Positions 1 through 7,478 of a stretch of 21,848 bases of DNA are shown here, one piece after another. Within the stretch, counting starts at the first letter, position 1. Each line of letters begins with the position of its first letter. Source of the DNA: a virus; IMG/VR virus record IMGVR_UViG_3300034072_001460, positions 1-21,848 of that record, one strand, 5' to 3'. The notes under the pieces are model-generated. The model was not told the DNA's origin. It worked only from the letters and a program-made list of their open reading frames with translations, and made no database searches. The translations under genes were made by a program, and so were the position numbers.

Positions 1-661
1 GTGAAGATGACTGTGCGCGTAACGTAGCACGCAGCATGCCACACCGTGAAAACCAAGCTTTTACATAAGCCTGAATGGTTAACGAGCTGTTGCAGCGGCG
101 ACCGGGTGTAAAATTTGCCGACATGGCTGTGACTGGCCATAAATACGGGTGGCGGGATCAGCGGGACATTTTGGGCCTCTGCGGGACAAACCCTCGGGAA
201 ATCGGGCGTTTTGAGGCCCTATGAGGCCACTGGAGGCCCGCCAGCCCACAAACGCCATTCTGGCCAAAAATAGGTCCCTCACCTACCCCTGGACGCCCGG
301 AAACCCGCAGAAATGCGTGGGCTGGTCCTCAGAGAGTCCGGATGACAGGGGGTGCTCGTCCGAATGCGGTAACCCATTGTTAATAAAGCGTTACCGACTG
401 ACATAGCGCGATAATCATTCGGACGCATTCGGACGCAATATCGCTCTGAAACCGCCCCGTGCATCCCATCCCGGAGCGCCCATCGTGGCCTTGCCGGAGC
501 GCACCTGGATAGCCTGCTGATCGGACCGCCGCGAGGCCCATATCCCGCATCGCCAGAGCCGCCGTAACCACCCTTCAGGGGCAGGTCAAAGCGGCCATGT
601 GGAGGCTGAAAATGCCTGCGGCGAAGGTTATAGGAATTTGTGAAGTGTGGTTCCACAGGCC
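1..661. other. Left non-coding segment, possibly near a phage end
   Basis: I see no convincing gene in this 661-base stretch. The reading frames present have no good ribosome binding site and no recognisable protein. It lies just beyond the last gene of the leftward operon. It holds short repeats: GCGGGA occurs at about 152, 161 and 181, with GCGGGACA repeated exactly 20 bases apart (161-168 and 181-188). A GGCC-rich patch runs from about 173 to 240. CGGTAAC and GTTACCG form an inverted pair between about 367 and 396. A nested repeat lies at 357-444. Since all leftward phage genes finish here and the late genes leave to the right, it could contain or adjoin the phage end with transposase binding sites. 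That is inference: no host/phage boundary or target duplication can be seen. Confidence 0.4.
357..444. repeat. Nested direct and inverted 10-mer repeats
   Basis: CATTCGGACG occurs as two directly abutting copies (416-425 and 426-435) and once inverted as CGTCCGAATG (357-366). The tandem pair is bracketed by the inverted pair GCGATA (408-413) and TATCGC (439-444). Between the inverted and direct copies lies another inverted pair, CGGTAAC and GTTACCG. The arrangement resembles an operator or a transposase end-binding array, but the binding protein is unknown. Confidence 0.5.
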
Positions 662-886
662 CTAGTCCAGTTCCACACCGGTCGGTGCCGTTGCAGGGGC
701 GTTGCCGCGGCCTTGCATGGACGTGGCAAGGCGGTTGAACAGGGCCTGCACCTCAATCTTGAACTGAGGCAGTGTCATCCCTTCTGCGACAGCTCGATCG
801 ACGATGGTGTTGACGCCGTTCCGCAGTTCTAAAGGTGCTGCCAGGGCTTTCGACAACGCGTCATGCCAAGGATCTGGGTCGTTCAT
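662..886 (-). CDS. Small hypothetical protein, last gene of leftward operon
   Basis: This would be a 74-residue soluble protein with an amphipathic helical middle (about residues 20-55) and an Ala/Pro/Gly-rich tail. I do not recognise it. It starts at ATG 886, 114 bases after the stop of F, so unlike most genes here it does not overlap its neighbour, and the sequence before its ATG has only a weak Shine-Dalgarno match. Codon use looks like coding sequence (balanced composition, many GC-ending codons) and no competing frame is better. In Mu the gene after F is G (virion morphogenesis, about 150 residues); this one is too short and shows no resemblance I can defend. It could be a small head or decoration factor or a leftover from the inversion that separated F from I. 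Confidence 0.5.
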   Translation of the reverse strand: MNDPDPWHDALSKALAAPLELRNGVNTIVDRAVAEGMTLPQFKIEVQALFNRLATSMQGRGNAPATAPTGVELD

Positions 887-1000
887 TGCCTATACTCTTT
901 TGCTGGTGTATGCAGGTGGCTCAGTGCGTGCGACACGGTGCATCTCCCTGCCGTAGCACTGGCGAAAGCCAGGAGCGCCATGTGAGGGAAACGGGAGTCC

Positions 1001-2215
1001 TCACCACGCACTGAACCACTCCACGATAGCGGCGAAACGGCGGACAAGGGCGGCGACCTCGTTTGCGCCAACCCGATGCATGCTGAGCACATAGAGCTCG
1101 TCGCCTTGTTCGGTCGCCTTGACTGTGGCTCGCCACCACTGGCCGTCCGATTCCCACAGCAGCCGAACCTTCCTGTCATCCTCGCGGAGCGCATGGGCAG
1201 GGTTCGAGATGATCTCTGGCAGCAGACGATAATCGGCGATCGTCAACTCGGCATGGCGGCGCTTCTGCTTTTCCAGGGTCTGCAGCGAGAAGCGCACGGT
1301 GCGCGCGGTCGCGCCGATGGCAGCTGCCTGGTCAGCCGTGAGCGCGGCGATCGGGAAAGGCTGATCGGGTAAGGCGGCAAACTGATCAAACGCCGGATCG
1401 GCGACGATCTCCCGGATGGTCTGCTGAGCAGCTTTCGCCAGGCCTGCCTGAGCCGCATCCTCGACCGATTCGAGCGCCTTGTCGGCGATCGCGCGCAGAT
1501 GCGCGGTGCCGGGATTGTAGCTGAAGCCAGGATCTATGCCCTTGGGCACCATGATCGGGTCGGTCCTGCCGGCAGGATAGAAGCGCTCCCGCGCCGATGG
1601 CGGCAGATCTGTCGTGACCTTCCACCCGCGCCGTTTGAGCATCCCTTCCGAAACCTGTTCGGGCAGGCAATTGCAGCCCCACCCGTTGGGCGGGAAATGC
1701 TCCTGCCACCATGGGTGGTCGACCGGCAGGATGATGCCGTGCCAGCTCAGGTGATCAGGGCGTGGGTGCTTGCGCGGATGGTCCGACCGGTAGCGCAGAT
1801 AGGGGAACAGCTCTTTCTGCGCCTGGAAGCGTCGCCAGCGGCCCGCTGCGATGCTCATTCGGATATTGGTCCGGTAGATGGTCCGCAGGCGGCGATCGTT
1901 GACGATGATCGGCTGGTCGGTGCCAGTAAGCGCCGGGTCAGAGACCTCACCCCACCAGCCAGCGCGCTTGAGCTCCGGCAGAATGTTCGCCTTCCAGGTC
2001 TCAAAGGTGCCGCCATCGCGAATGACCTTGTCGAGCGATTTCTGCACCGCTGCCAGCAGATCGAGCTTGGCGATCTTTGCCACGGTAAAGGCACGGGAGT
2101 GCTCCTCGTGCATCATCTCCGACCATCGCACGGTCGGGCGCAGCTCCTGCCGCTCCTGCCAGACCCGGACCGTGTTTTCCGGGCTGAGATACATGGTTGG
2201 GCGCAGTTCAGGCAT
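1001..2215 (-). CDS. F: Mu F-like head morphogenesis protein with C-terminal PBECR-like nuclease region
   Basis: This 404-residue minor head protein belongs to the phage Mu F family, whose members associate with the portal during capsid assembly and can travel with the virion. Residues about 100-185 hold the family signature: a basic helix with RTIYRTNIRMS, then RPDHLSWHG, LPVDHPWW and PPNGWGCNC. Residues about 307-383 are an extra domain with VRFSLQTLEK, RHAELTIADYRLLPEII and a strand-rich WRATVKA...ELYVLSMHR stretch. This resembles the PBECR (phage barnase-EndoU-colicin E5/D-RelE) nuclease domains known to be fused to MuF proteins. The start is ATG 2215, which overlaps the stop of the upstream gene by 8 bases, as at several other junctions here; the open frame extends further but without justification. 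F and portal calls are firm; the nuclease call is pattern-based. Confidence 0.88.
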   Translation of the reverse strand: MPELRPTMYLSPENTVRVWQERQELRPTVRWSEMMHEEHSRAFTVAKIAKLDLLAAVQKSLDKVIRDGGTFETWKANILPELKRAGWWGEVSDPALTGTDQPIIVNDRRLRTIYRTNIRMSIAAGRWRRFQAQKELFPYLRYRSDHPRKHPRPDHLSWHGIILPVDHPWWQEHFPPNGWGCNCLPEQVSEGMLKRRGWKVTTDLPPSARERFYPAGRTDPIMVPKGIDPGFSYNPGTAHLRAIADKALESVEDAAQAGLAKAAQQTIREIVADPAFDQFAALPDQPFPIAALTADQAAAIGATARTVRFSLQTLEKQKRRHAELTIADYRLLPEIISNPAHALREDDRKVRLLWESDGQWWRATVKATEQGDELYVLSMHRVGANEVAALVRRFAAIVEWFSAW

Positions 2216-2462
2216 GCGTTCGCGTTTCCTTCCAGCGCTGCCAAGCTGCAGCATGTTCGGGACACAGGTCCTTCTCAGGTGCCGGGCTGGTGGTGCAGCG
2301 CGAGCAGATCGGCGCGTCGCAGGTACCGCTCTTGCGGCGGGGCACCTTCCAATCACACTCTAGATCCGCGCGACCGCCGCACTGGACGCATTTCGGTCGA
2401 CGCCGGGTGCCGCAGATAATCGCGCCGGTGCCATCGGGCAGACGGACATGCTCGCAGGTCAT
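2208..2462 (-). CDS. Small Cys-rich, probably zinc-binding protein
   Basis: This is an 84-residue protein with ten cysteines/histidines suited to metal binding: CEH near the N terminus, a CVQC pair, a lone Cys in a basic stretch, CDAPICSRC, and CPEH close to the end. The spacing suggests two small zinc ribbons or a treble-clef-like fold. It begins at ATG 2462, overlapping the stop of the methyltransferase gene by four bases (ATGA), and its own stop overlaps the start of F by eight, so it is translationally coupled on both sides. The family is not one I can name; similar Cys-rich proteins are common among phage accessory genes. It could act with the adjacent methyltransferase or be an independent DNA- or RNA-binding protein. 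There is no direct evidence for either. Confidence 0.75.
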   Translation of the reverse strand: MTCEHVRLPDGTGAIICGTRRRPKCVQCGGRADLECDWKVPRRKSGTCDAPICSRCTTSPAPEKDLCPEHAAAWQRWKETRTHA

Positions 2463-3034
2463 GATGCGGCCTCGACCTTCTCGACCTCGTTGCCCCAAGC
2501 TTCCCAGCCAGGGCGCTTCGTTCTGGCGAACAGCTCGATGCGCGGGCGATCGCCGAAGAGACGGACGATGTCGTCGGCGATGCGATCGGGCTTGCGGCTA
2601 TGCTCGCGGCGCGGCTCGACGACCAGCTGGCGGACACCGGCATCCAGGCGCGGCATCGTGCCCGTCACGCCGAGAAGGCAGATCTCCGGGTTGGCGCGGG
2701 TGTAATAGCCGGTGCCCATGGCATAGCCTTCGCCAGACGGGTTGAGCTTCGCCCAGGTGAACCCGACGGTGGCATATCGGAAGCCCCAGCGGCGCAGGGT
2801 TTCGAAGGCCTTGTCGAGCAGCGGGTCGATCGCCCACAGAAAGCAGGCGCAGTTGCCGCTCGCCAGCTCGCCGACGGGCAGCGCCGCGATCTCCCCCCAG
2901 GGCATCGTGTCGTAATGCTGGTTGGGATTGCGACCCTCGCCCTTCTCAGACCAGTTATTGAAGCCCCAGGGAGGATCGGCATAGATGATGTCGAAGCCGA
3001 ACATCGGGAGATTGGCGAAGGGGCTGTCACTCAT
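2459..3034 (-). CDS. MT-A70 family DNA N6-adenine methyltransferase
   Basis: This 191-residue enzyme should transfer a methyl group from S-adenosylmethionine to adenine N6 in DNA. The catalytic DPPW motif is at residues 20-23, right after the strand FDIIYA, as in the compact phage members of the MT-A70 family. Further family marks are the QHYDTMPW segment, CFLWAIDP, a TWAKLNPSG stretch, TRANPEICLLG, and a basic HSRKPD motif near residue 145. There is no target recognition domain or restriction partner, so it is an orphan methyltransferase. It overlaps its neighbours by 8 and 4 bases and lies in the head operon between portal and F, so it would be made late, when it could mark DNA about to be packaged. 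In Mu, late DNA modification is done by the unrelated Mom; a similar anti-restriction role is plausible but inferred. Confidence 0.9.
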   Translation of the reverse strand: MSDSPFANLPMFGFDIIYADPPWGFNNWSEKGEGRNPNQHYDTMPWGEIAALPVGELASGNCACFLWAIDPLLDKAFETLRRWGFRYATVGFTWAKLNPSGEGYAMGTGYYTRANPEICLLGVTGTMPRLDAGVRQLVVEPRREHSRKPDRIADDIVRLFGDRPRIELFARTKRPGWEAWGNEVEKVEAAS

Positions 3035-3368
3035 CGCTGAGAAAACTCGGCTCGAAATCAGCCTCTTCGACGTCCTCGCACTCGGGCGCTGGTAGCATTT
3101 CCTGCGGCAACGCGGCGCGGATCGAAGCGGGAAGCTGCCAGTTTTCCTTGGGCTGGCGCAATGCCGCCACTTCCGCTGTGCAAGGCGTAAACTGGTAGAT
3201 CGAGCTTCCGCCGATCAGAACGGCAGGGAGCAGCTGACCTTGGAACAGCGGTTCGATCGACATGAGCTTGGTGCCAAAGCGCTCAACCTCTTCGACACGA
3301 CCGACGATCGTCCGGTGGCCAAGGATTTCGACAATCGCATAGTCGCCGGCAGGTAATTGATCAGTCAC
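3027..3368 (-). CDS. Conserved-type phage hypothetical protein
   Basis: This 113-residue protein starts at GTG 3368. That start is supported by a GGGAG Shine-Dalgarno about seven bases upstream and by an 8-base overlap (GTGACTGA) with the preceding gene, the same coupling seen at two downstream junctions. The N-terminal half is strand-rich: GDYAIVEILGHRTIVGRV, EVERFGTKLMSIEPL, then GGSSIYQFTPC. This pattern (a hydrophobic strand with GHR, EVERFGTK, and a FTPC ending) recurs in small uncharacterised phage proteins. The C-terminal quarter is acidic (about residues 95-113) and probably disordered. The function is unknown; the small beta domain might bind DNA, nucleotides or another protein. It sits between the portal and the methyltransferase. 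Confidence 0.75.
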   Translation of the reverse strand: MTDQLPAGDYAIVEILGHRTIVGRVEEVERFGTKLMSIEPLFQGQLLPAVLIGGSSIYQFTPCTAEVAALRQPKENWQLPASIRAALPQEMLPAPECEDVEEADFEPSFLSDE

Positions 3369-3630
3369 GACACATCTCCCATCCGAGCCGCTCACGTGCG
3401 GCGGCGCACCAGTTTCTCAGGGCGACGGAGGCGCAATCCGGGTAAGCTGGGTTACAGTGAGCGGAGATGCCAGCAAGCCGGATGCTGAAGCCGTCCTCGC
3501 GGTGCCTAGTCCAGCCATCCTCCAGCTGCATCTGCACCGAATAGATCACGCTGATCGCGGGCAACTGGCGCAGCAGGCCTTCGACCATGCCGAGCGCATA
3601 GGCTAGCTGAGGGAGCGTTGCGCGGGTCAT
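3361..3630 (-). CDS. Hypothetical protein
   Basis: This is an 89-residue soluble protein with no family I recognise. An N-terminal helix (LPQLAYALGMVEGLLRQLP) is followed by a strand-like SVIYSVQMQL and a Cys-containing C-terminal half (four cysteines, including HCNPAYPDC). It begins at ATG 3630, overlapping the previous stop by four bases (ATGA), and its stop overlaps the GTG start of the next gene by eight. These couplings are the main evidence that it is a real gene. Its place in a run of small genes between portal and F suggests an accessory role instead of a core virion part. Confidence 0.68.
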   Translation of the reverse strand: MTRATLPQLAYALGMVEGLLRQLPAISVIYSVQMQLEDGWTRHREDGFSIRLAGISAHCNPAYPDCASVALRNWCAAARERLGWEMCRD

Positions 3631-3845
3631 TTCCGCGCCTTGGCTCTTGCCCGTGCGCGGCGCTTTGCCCTCTTACCGAGCGGCTCGGGTACCGTGATGT
3701 GGACGATGTCTCGCCTCGCTCGAACGACGCTCCGCCGCGATCGTTTCTCGTCGCTTGCATCCCGAACCACCGGAGCGGCGATCGGCCCAAGGGTCGCACT
3801 GGCCAATAGCGTCAATGCAGCTAGGATAGTGGGGTTTGATCTCAC
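3627..3845 (-). CDS. Small secreted or membrane protein with Arg/Lys-rich tail
   Basis: This 72-residue protein starts at GTG 3845, overlapping the portal stop by four bases (GTGA). Residues about 6-27 form a hydrophobic, Ala/Leu-rich segment that could be a signal peptide or a single membrane anchor. The rest is strongly basic and ends in a run of Arg, Lys and Ala (RAKRRARARAKARK). A membrane anchor plus a polycationic tail could bind phospholipid head groups, DNA or the cell envelope. I do not recognise a family. Possible roles include an accessory lysis factor or DNA-associated membrane protein, but nothing in the sequence decides between them. The 4-base overlaps on both sides support its being translated. 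Confidence 0.62.
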   Translation of the reverse strand: MRSNPTILAALTLLASATLGPIAAPVVRDASDEKRSRRSVVRARRDIVHITVPEPLGKRAKRRARARAKARK

Positions 3846-5914
3846 GCTCCACCCTCCCGGTTCTCTTCCGCCAGGCGCATCGCGAATGCAGCGCGCTCGA
3901 TGCTCTCGCGTAGCGGCGCATCGTTCATGAGCGCGGTTGCCTCGGTATCGAGCAGCTTGAGCAGCTCGGTGGACGTGGCGGCGGCAGCGATGCGGTCGAA
4001 GATCGTGCCTGTCATTGCTGCCGTGACGCGATCGTCCTCGGCGGCGATCAGCTCGTCGATCAGGGTGTTTTCAGGCGACTGCTCGACATAGTCGGGATCG
4101 CCTTCGGCCAGGCTCACGCTGCGGATGGTGTCCTGCCAGTCGTCGACGATCGGTTCGAAGATCTCGGGACCGAACAGCAGCTCGCCGGTGAACGGCTCGA
4201 CCTTTGCCAGGTCGACGTCGCCCGGATCGTAGGTGAAAGTGACGTGCGGCAGATAGCTGGGGAAATCCCAGCTCGCGCCAGCCTCGCGCATAGTGCGGTG
4301 CCGGTTGGCGATGTAGCCGTCCCAGAAATGCAGGACGACAGCGCCCTTGTCGCCGAGCCGATCGACGACGCGCGGGCCGCCCGGCATGACGCGCAGCGGC
4401 TCGCGGTAGAAGCCGAAATCGTCGCCCATGCCGAACCAGTTCACTGGCCTCTTCGAATAGGCCACGGTGACATGCATGTCGGCGGGATCCACCACCGTCT
4501 TGAAGCCCTGCTTTCGCGCCCAGGCCACCAGCTTGTCGCCGTTGACCAGCTTGCGATGAACGTAGAGCGGGCGCGGATCATCGGCGGCGAATTCCGTGAC
4601 GGGCTGGAGCGGCTCGCGGCGGTTGTCCGTGAGCAGCAACTGCGGTGCAGAGGCAGGATCCGGATCGGCCGGATTTGCGGTCGGCGGCTTCGCCTGCTGG
4701 ACGCGGACATAGCCATCGCCATAGGTGTCCTGGAAGCTCTCTTCGTCGCGCTCCCAGCCCAGACCCTTGAGGATCGTATCGGTCTCAGCCTCGAGCTTGG
4801 TGTTGGTTTCAGCATCGACATCGCGCATCACGCGCGGCGAAGCGACATCGGGACCATAGTTGAACTCGGTCCACCAGCGCGCCGGGCCAGCGTTGAAGCT
4901 GTCGGACAGCAGATCCGCGTCCGACTTCACGACTTCCAGCTTCACGTCCGCATGCACCTCGGCCTGGCTGCGCGAGGAGCCGTCCTGGGTGGTCATGGTC
5001 TGGCTGAGCACTACCTTGGCGATGCATTCGTCCATGTAGCGGCAGAGCTGCTCATAATCGGCCACGCCACTCTTAGCGACCTGCAGCAGCTCGATGACCA
5101 TGCGCTCGGGGATCGCGATGCCGGTATCGGTCTGGATGGCCTGCAGCGCGGCGAGCAGGTTGTTGACCTGGTCCTGCGGGGTGCCGGCAGGATATTTGCC
5201 GATCGCGGTCGGCGCGCCGAACTTGTCGAGGAAGTTGTTCCAGAAGCGCAGGCCATTGCGCTTAAACAGCGTCGGCCAGTAGAGCCACTCGGCCAGGCCG
5301 CGCCCGTAGATCTCGTCGTCGTCGCTGGCGCCTGCGGTCGCCACCCAGAATTTGCGATCGGGCAGCAGCTCGCCGTTCCAGTTGACGCGGGTGATGAGCC
5401 GCAGATTGCCGGCGTCGTCATAGCGGAAGCGCCGGGCATGACGGACGCGCAGATCCGCGAACTGGAATAGGCCGTCTCGGACCTCCCACAGGCATTCGGC
5501 CACCGAATAGCCGTAGAAGGTGGCAAACAGCATCTTGCGGGTGACGCGGTCCCAGCCCAGGCGGACGAGGTTGTCGTTGAGCTTCTCTGCCGCCTCGACC
5601 GAGCGAGGGTCGTTCTCATCGCCGGGCAGAACGTTCCAGTTGCGCGAGACCACAGCGCCGATGCGCTGCTGAAGCGTCGACATGACCTGGTCGTCTTCCA
5701 GGATGACATCGTAGACGCCCCAGTCGATCGCCATGCTGATGCGCGGGTCGCGCGGCTGCTGCAGGCCAGTGACAAACGGCCTGGTGATGTCACGCCCATC
5801 CGAAGTCGTGGCTATCGGGCGCATCAGGGCCTGCATCGTGCCCGTCGGCTCGGCGATGCGTCGGGCGATCACGCGGGTGCTGCTGCTGGAAAAGGGTCGA
5901 GGCCTGCGGGCCAT
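3842..5914 (-). CDS. DUF935 phage portal protein fused to an Acb1-like 2H phosphoesterase domain
   Basis: This 690-residue protein is the Mu gp29-type portal, which forms the ring through which DNA enters and leaves the capsid. Residues about 25-440 carry the DUF935 portal signature, including DWGVYDVILEDDQVMSTLQQR, RNGLRFWNNFLDKFGAPTAIGKYP and SQTMTTQDGSSRSQAEVH. The Mu protein is about 510 residues, so this one is much longer. Residues about 448-595 form an added domain with two HxT motifs, H481-V-T483 and H557-V-T559, each in a hydrophobic strand, preceded by LYVHRKLVN. This is the hallmark of 2H phosphoesterases and resembles Acb1, the phage enzyme that degrades CBASS cyclic nucleotides. 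A helical, acidic tail (about 610-690) follows. ATG 5914 has a GAGGT site upstream. Portal call firm; Acb1-like call strong by motif, activity untested. Confidence 0.92.
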   Translation of the reverse strand: MARRPRPFSSSSTRVIARRIAEPTGTMQALMRPIATTSDGRDITRPFVTGLQQPRDPRISMAIDWGVYDVILEDDQVMSTLQQRIGAVVSRNWNVLPGDENDPRSVEAAEKLNDNLVRLGWDRVTRKMLFATFYGYSVAECLWEVRDGLFQFADLRVRHARRFRYDDAGNLRLITRVNWNGELLPDRKFWVATAGASDDDEIYGRGLAEWLYWPTLFKRNGLRFWNNFLDKFGAPTAIGKYPAGTPQDQVNNLLAALQAIQTDTGIAIPERMVIELLQVAKSGVADYEQLCRYMDECIAKVVLSQTMTTQDGSSRSQAEVHADVKLEVVKSDADLLSDSFNAGPARWWTEFNYGPDVASPRVMRDVDAETNTKLEAETDTILKGLGWERDEESFQDTYGDGYVRVQQAKPPTANPADPDPASAPQLLLTDNRREPLQPVTEFAADDPRPLYVHRKLVNGDKLVAWARKQGFKTVVDPADMHVTVAYSKRPVNWFGMGDDFGFYREPLRVMPGGPRVVDRLGDKGAVVLHFWDGYIANRHRTMREAGASWDFPSYLPHVTFTYDPGDVDLAKVEPFTGELLFGPEIFEPIVDDWQDTIRSVSLAEGDPDYVEQSPENTLIDELIAAEDDRVTAAMTGTIFDRIAAAATSTELLKLLDTEATALMNDAPLRESIERAAFAMRLAEENREGGA

Positions 5915-5918
5915 GGTG

Positions 5919-7478
5919 TTACCTCACAAATCCGGAACGGGCACCGGCAGAGCCGAACCCGCGCGTCGAGACAGGCCCTGAGGCCAGATGGGTGCTGCGC
6001 TGGCCCGCCGAGTAGAATTCCATCGGGCCGATATCCTCGTCCGAAGCGGCCACGAAATGCATGAGCGCGATCGCGTCGTCGCCGTGCCGTTTGCCGCTGT
6101 CGCCATCGGCCTTGCTGACCTTGCCGCGATCCGGGATCATCGGGATGCCGCGCACGAGCTTGATCATGCGCAGATCGTCCATGACGCCCTCATCCCAGGG
6201 GATGAGAAGCATCTGATCCTCGATCGCCGATCGCAGCTTCGGCATAAAGGCGAGATAGGTCTTTTCGGACGTCTGGACGGCCTCGACGCGGTCAAAGCCC
6301 CAGCGCTGCTGCATGGCCTCGGCCAGGGCCGAACCATTGCCGCGCGCGTCCATCTTGCCGCAGGCGAACATGGGCACACGCGAGATGATCCAGTTGAGGA
6401 TCAGCTCCTGGTCCTTGAACGGCACATTGCGCATCTCGAGCAGGAACCGCGCGACGCGGCGCATCCTGTCATCGCGCTGGCCGAACACTACCGGGGAGAC
6501 GTCACCGTTGCGGGCAAAGTCCTGGCCGAAATAGGTCGGCCTGGTCGGATCGAAGTCGTCCAGATAGGGCGCGACCTCGGTCTCCAGGAACTCCAGGACC
6601 CAGCTGGTTCGATATTCCTCGCTGTGACGCTCGAACCCATCCGGGCAGGCCAGGCGAATGACCGGCAGCTCGTGCGACATAGCCTGCTCAATGGTCGCGC
6701 GCGCCAGGTAGATGCCGGATCCGCGCGAGGGAACGACGTCCAGCTCCTGTTCCGCAGCTGCGCCATAGCGCTTGCGGAGCGATGCTTCCCACGCCGCCTC
6801 GGCCTCGGGTGACCATTTCTGGCCGGTGCGCAGGCAGATGCGCTGGTAGAGGCCCTGGCGCAGCGCGTCTTTCAGCGTCACCCGTTGGACCACGCCTTCG
6901 CGCTTGCCGCTGCGAATATCCTCGATCAGCTCGTTATAGGCGTTGTCCGCGCCGTTATGGGTGGAGATGACCACCACCTTGCCGCCCCACATGGTGAGCG
7001 CCATGGCCGCGTCGAGCAGATCGTTGAACTGGTCATGAAACGCGGCTTCATCGATCAGGACCTTACCCTGCATACCGCGTAGCGATCGCGGTTTGGACGA
7101 CAGCGCGACGATCTTGTGGCCGGACGGCAGATCGATGCGGAAGGCGTTGATGCCCTCATCCGATCCGTCGTTATGCAGGAATTCCTTCGGCTCTGTGGCC
7201 AGCTGGTCGAACGCCTGCAGGAAGTCCCCGCAATAGCCGATGAACTCGCGCGTCATGTCCTTGTTGTAGGCGATGTAAAAGAAATCCTGCCCGCCCTGGG
7301 CTGGCGCAGCGGTCAGCACGGCGTCAGCCCCGAAAGCATAGGTAAGGCCCGTGCGGCGCGACTTTTCGCTGACGAACAGCTGATGCTGGTCGCTGAGCTG
7401 GATCGCCTCGATCTGATATGGCATCAGCAGCGACGGGAGATCGTCGATTGGTGCAAGGGAACCGACCTTCGCGCTCAT
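5919..7478 (-). CDS. Mu gp28-like large terminase subunit (ATPase/nuclease)
   Basis: This 519-residue motor protein pumps DNA into the prohead and cuts it at headful completion. The ATPase part shows an atypical Walker A-like SEKSRRTGLTYAF near residues 37-49, a Walker B VLIDEAAF at 140-147 and a coupling motif VISTHNG near 170-176, the pattern of Mu-type terminases. The C-terminal RNase H-like nuclease part has an acidic residue in TYFGQDFARNGD and a second in RHGDDAIALMHF. The start is ATG 7478, with a 4-base ATGA overlap with the upstream gene; a longer open frame to 7577 lies inside that gene and is not used. It is followed after four bases by the portal, the usual packaging order in Mu-like phages. 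Confidence 0.93.
   Translation of the reverse strand: MSAKVGSLAPIDDLPSLLMPYQIEAIQLSDQHQLFVSEKSRRTGLTYAFGADAVLTAAPAQGGQDFFYIAYNKDMTREFIGYCGDFLQAFDQLATEPKEFLHNDGSDEGINAFRIDLPSGHKIVALSSKPRSLRGMQGKVLIDEAAFHDQFNDLLDAAMALTMWGGKVVVISTHNGADNAYNELIEDIRSGKREGVVQRVTLKDALRQGLYQRICLRTGQKWSPEAEAAWEASLRKRYGAAAEQELDVVPSRGSGIYLARATIEQAMSHELPVIRLACPDGFERHSEEYRTSWVLEFLETEVAPYLDDFDPTRPTYFGQDFARNGDVSPVVFGQRDDRMRRVARFLLEMRNVPFKDQELILNWIISRVPMFACGKMDARGNGSALAEAMQQRWGFDRVEAVQTSEKTYLAFMPKLRSAIEDQMLLIPWDEGVMDDLRMIKLVRGIPMIPDRGKVSKADGDSGKRHGDDAIALMHFVAASDEDIGPMEFYSAGQRSTHLASGPVSTRGFGSAGARSGFVR

Noticed and set aside
279-656. 125-codon minus-strand frame in the left non-coding segment
   Set aside because: Low-complexity Arg/Gly/Pro-rich product, no ribosome site, it crosses the repeat array and would be isolated from the operon. 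The overlapping frame at 380-571 has the same problems.
646-657. TGTGG-TT-CCACA small inverted repeat after the 662-886 gene
   Set aside because: The loop is only two bases and no T-run follows, so it is not a credible terminator hairpin.
959-972. CTGGC-GAAA-GCCAG hairpin between F and the last small gene
   Set aside because: A five-base stem without a T-run is too weak to call as a terminator, and a gene follows it.
2216-2356. Longer N terminus for F
   Set aside because: The extension lies inside the Zn protein gene in another frame; ATG 2215 fits the 8-base overlap pattern and family length.
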